In this document: positions 62,036 to 64,000 of the stretch, one piece after another
Numbering within the stretch: position 1 is the stretch's first letter
How the letters are laid out: the number at the start of each line of letters is the position of its first letter
NCBI RefSeq assembly: GCF_021155765.1
Contig: NC_060110.1
Span: 16,142,001-16,206,000, forward strand
Length of the DNA: 64,000 nt
Direction: 5' to 3'
Origin: Diprion similis
Lineage: Eukaryota; Arthropoda; Insecta; Hymenoptera; Diprionidae
Program-made: the position numbers and the translations under genes
The notes under the pieces: model-generated
Seen by the model: only the letters and a program-made list of their open reading frames with translations
Told to the model about the DNA's origin: nothing
The model's database searches: none

Positions 62036-63216
62036 CAATTAGCGATTGATTTGAATTGCAAGGAATGTATCAGAAATTCAGTTATTTGCGATTGAATTGA
62101 CTGAAAATAAATATGTCATATGGTTACTCAAATGTTTTTAACGACACAGTTTAGGTGGGAATTTGAAATTACGGTATTAAAACAATAAATAAAGGAATAA
62201 ACAACTTCGAACATCATTTTATTTATTTCGGAAGAAATGAACTATTATTAATTATAAGGATGTATAATAGCGTTAAGAAACTGGAAAATAAATATATAAT
62301 TTAAATCACATATTGTGTATATGTATACATATCAAAAGTTAATATCACTATTGTCCTTTGTGAAGAGTCTCTTGACTCAAACAGTAGAAGAAACCAACAT
62401 TTTGCTCTTGGTTACATTGAAAAAAAATATTTCAATAAAAAAATAAAAGCATATCGTGTAAAAGTGTAAATTCCAATTCCTGGATTTTGTTCACCTGATT
62501 TTATGTTTTGGTTCAGCTGTGTTTTTCCGTTTTTTCGTCAAACATACATTTACTCTATGAATTAGGAATATATATTCATTTGAAAGACTGAAAAATTTTC
62601 ATCTCTTCGTATCGCAAATCAGTTATTATAGTGTATTTGACTGTGGTATTGAAAAAAAAAAAAAAATTCAATTTGCAAATAAATTGGTTACTTGGAAAGG
62701 TTCGAACCATGTAAATCATGAACATCATTTCTTCCATATTTCAGACCGAACAATCGGTGTAAGAAAGTAAGCTGTTTAGATAATAGGATAAAATAAACTT
62801 ACGATGTGAGAAAAAGAAAGGCGACGTTTTAAGGAAAAAAAATTTCAAACGGGAACGACACCATAGTTTCAGATAATCTACACCGCATACCCAGTAAGTT
62901 TTAGTCTAATCGTAGCAAGAGTTTTCTCATGACTACGAAGCAAAATAAAACTTACGCGAAGTTTTTACGTGTCACATTTTTGCCAGATATTGTGGTAATA
63001 ATTACTGTTTTCTATTCTCTGTGAAGAAAAAAAAAAATCATGCCTAGATTAACATCAATTTCAACTAACAAAATAATCATTACGTTTTTAAATAACCAAA
63101 TTCGGGTATCCACTGTCTCAATGTAAAATGATTCATGTTTAACGTTAGAAATCTTAGTAGTACTTGTTGTGCATTTGAAGATTTGTACGTACCTAGTTTC
63201 TGTCTGGTAAGTATCA

Positions 63217-63418
63217 TCATTCACGAATTATTGTTACGTTACTATTTTCAAAAATCAAATCTGATCTTGATGGATATACTAGTTTCATATTTCCTTCCAA
63301 GTCAACCACTTTTATTTGTTCAACTAATAAATTGTGGTAATCTTCACTGTTGTCAGTTTCCGTGGAGCAGCCAAGTCCCAGCATCACGAGTTCATTAAGA
63401 AATTGGTCAGCAACTTTT
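63217..63418 (-). CDS. Possible coding exon of an unknown gene
   Basis: On the minus strand, after an AACAG acceptor at 63419-63423, the frame KVADQFLNELVMLGLGCS continues for about 65 codons with balanced composition (TETDNSEDYHNLLVEQIKVV, MKLVYPSRSDLI), unlike the AT-driven frames nearby. It stops at 63217. No partner exon or family was recognised; a chance frame is possible. Confidence 0.2.
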
Positions 63419-64000
63419 CTGTTATTTAACAATCTTAGATTTGATTACAGTTCAAAAATCAAACTCCTTCGTCAATAAGAATTCTATAAAATTCTTGGGA
63501 TTGTTTTATGACACGATTTTCAGCAAATGATAAAGATTCATTTCAAGGAAACCACACAGATGTTTCATTTCAAATATTACGCGGCAAAGAAAGAAGGAAT
63601 ATTAATTTATTCAAATATACTATATTGAAAATTTTCCATTCGCACATGATTTTCATCACATATACCAACAGAATGTAACGGAAATATTGATTCCAAATGA
63701 AATCTGCTAAGGGTAATGAGAAATTACCTATATTTGCATTTTGCATGTTAAAGATTTTTTCATTTAAAGAAAGCATGGAGTTCTTTTTGTAGATCATAAC
63801 ACAACCAAAGTTACTAGATAAGTGCGGGATAGAAATAATTATTTTTTGTTACAGTTGAGCTGTTATCATTAAATCTTTCAGGGATCAATTTGTAGCTTAG
63901 TTATTGTCAATTATCATAGCAATAATATTTCATAACTATAAAATTGCAAATATCACATTATAAAATATAAACTGAAAATTGTTTTGGATATTACCTGCAA

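Larger units (their letters stand above)
60832..64000. other. Right-end region without a confident gene
   Basis: AT-rich DNA. It contains a promoter-like pair of inverted motifs (61673-62035) and one possible minus-strand exon (63217-63418). Other open frames are short and have no supporting splice structure. Confidence 0.45.

Noticed and set aside
62699-62708. GGTTCGAACC resembling a tRNA T-arm
   Set aside because: No acceptor, D-arm or anticodon arm could be placed around it; it is just a short palindrome.

Overview
The window looks like nuclear DNA of an insect. Genes are split by short AT-rich introns with GT..AG borders, both strands carry genes, intergenic DNA is AT-rich, and the proteins match animal housekeeping families in insect form (for example a nicotinamidase with two N-terminal EF-hands, as in the fly Naam protein). 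The order could be Hymenoptera, but that is a guess; nothing read by eye fixes the species.

Layout from left to right. (1) 732-4732 (+): a six-exon C2H2 zinc-finger/AT-hook protein of unknown family, with a CCAAT/CRE promoter candidate near 141-240. (2) 7392-9193 (+): Naam, EF-hand nicotinamidase, three exons. (3) 9983-13577 (+): Integrator subunit IntS4, seven exons. (4) 13856-19195 (-): nucleoporin Nup214, five exons, convergent with IntS4 (278 bp between the stop codons). (5) 20018-28118: an 8.1 kb tandem satellite, about 42-43 copies of a 191 bp monomer, with an irregular higher-order pattern and diverged direct repeats in both flanks. (6) 29028-32822 (-): CXXC finger protein 1 (Cfp1), five exons, with an 8-bp-TSD MITE in intron 3 and a Staf/ZNF143-type promoter motif. 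(7) 33023-43299: about 10 kb without a recognisable gene, holding a foldback element, microsatellites and probably the 3' UTR of the next gene. (8) 43300-56587 (-): a nine-exon gene for a large low-complexity protein of about 1350 residues that I could not assign to a family. It has a candidate internal promoter with an alternative start exon inside its 5.5 kb intron 1, and a second 8-bp-TSD MITE in intron 4. (9) 58340-60076 (+): phosphatidylinositol synthase (Pis), four exons, divergent from gene 8. (10) 60077-64000: no confident gene; a promoter-like pair of inverted motifs and one possible exon.

All exon models were built by hand. Splice phases were checked at every junction, and total coding lengths are divisible by three: 850, 369, 919, 1496, 518, 1350 and 217 residues in order. 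The genes do not form an operon-like unit. Nuclear functions predominate (Integrator, nuclear pore, Set1-complex reader, zinc-finger protein), with two metabolic enzymes (NAD salvage and phosphoinositide synthesis). The least explained parts are the satellite with its duplicated flanks, the unassigned 1350-residue protein with its possible alternative promoter, and three small inverted-repeat elements in non-coding DNA.
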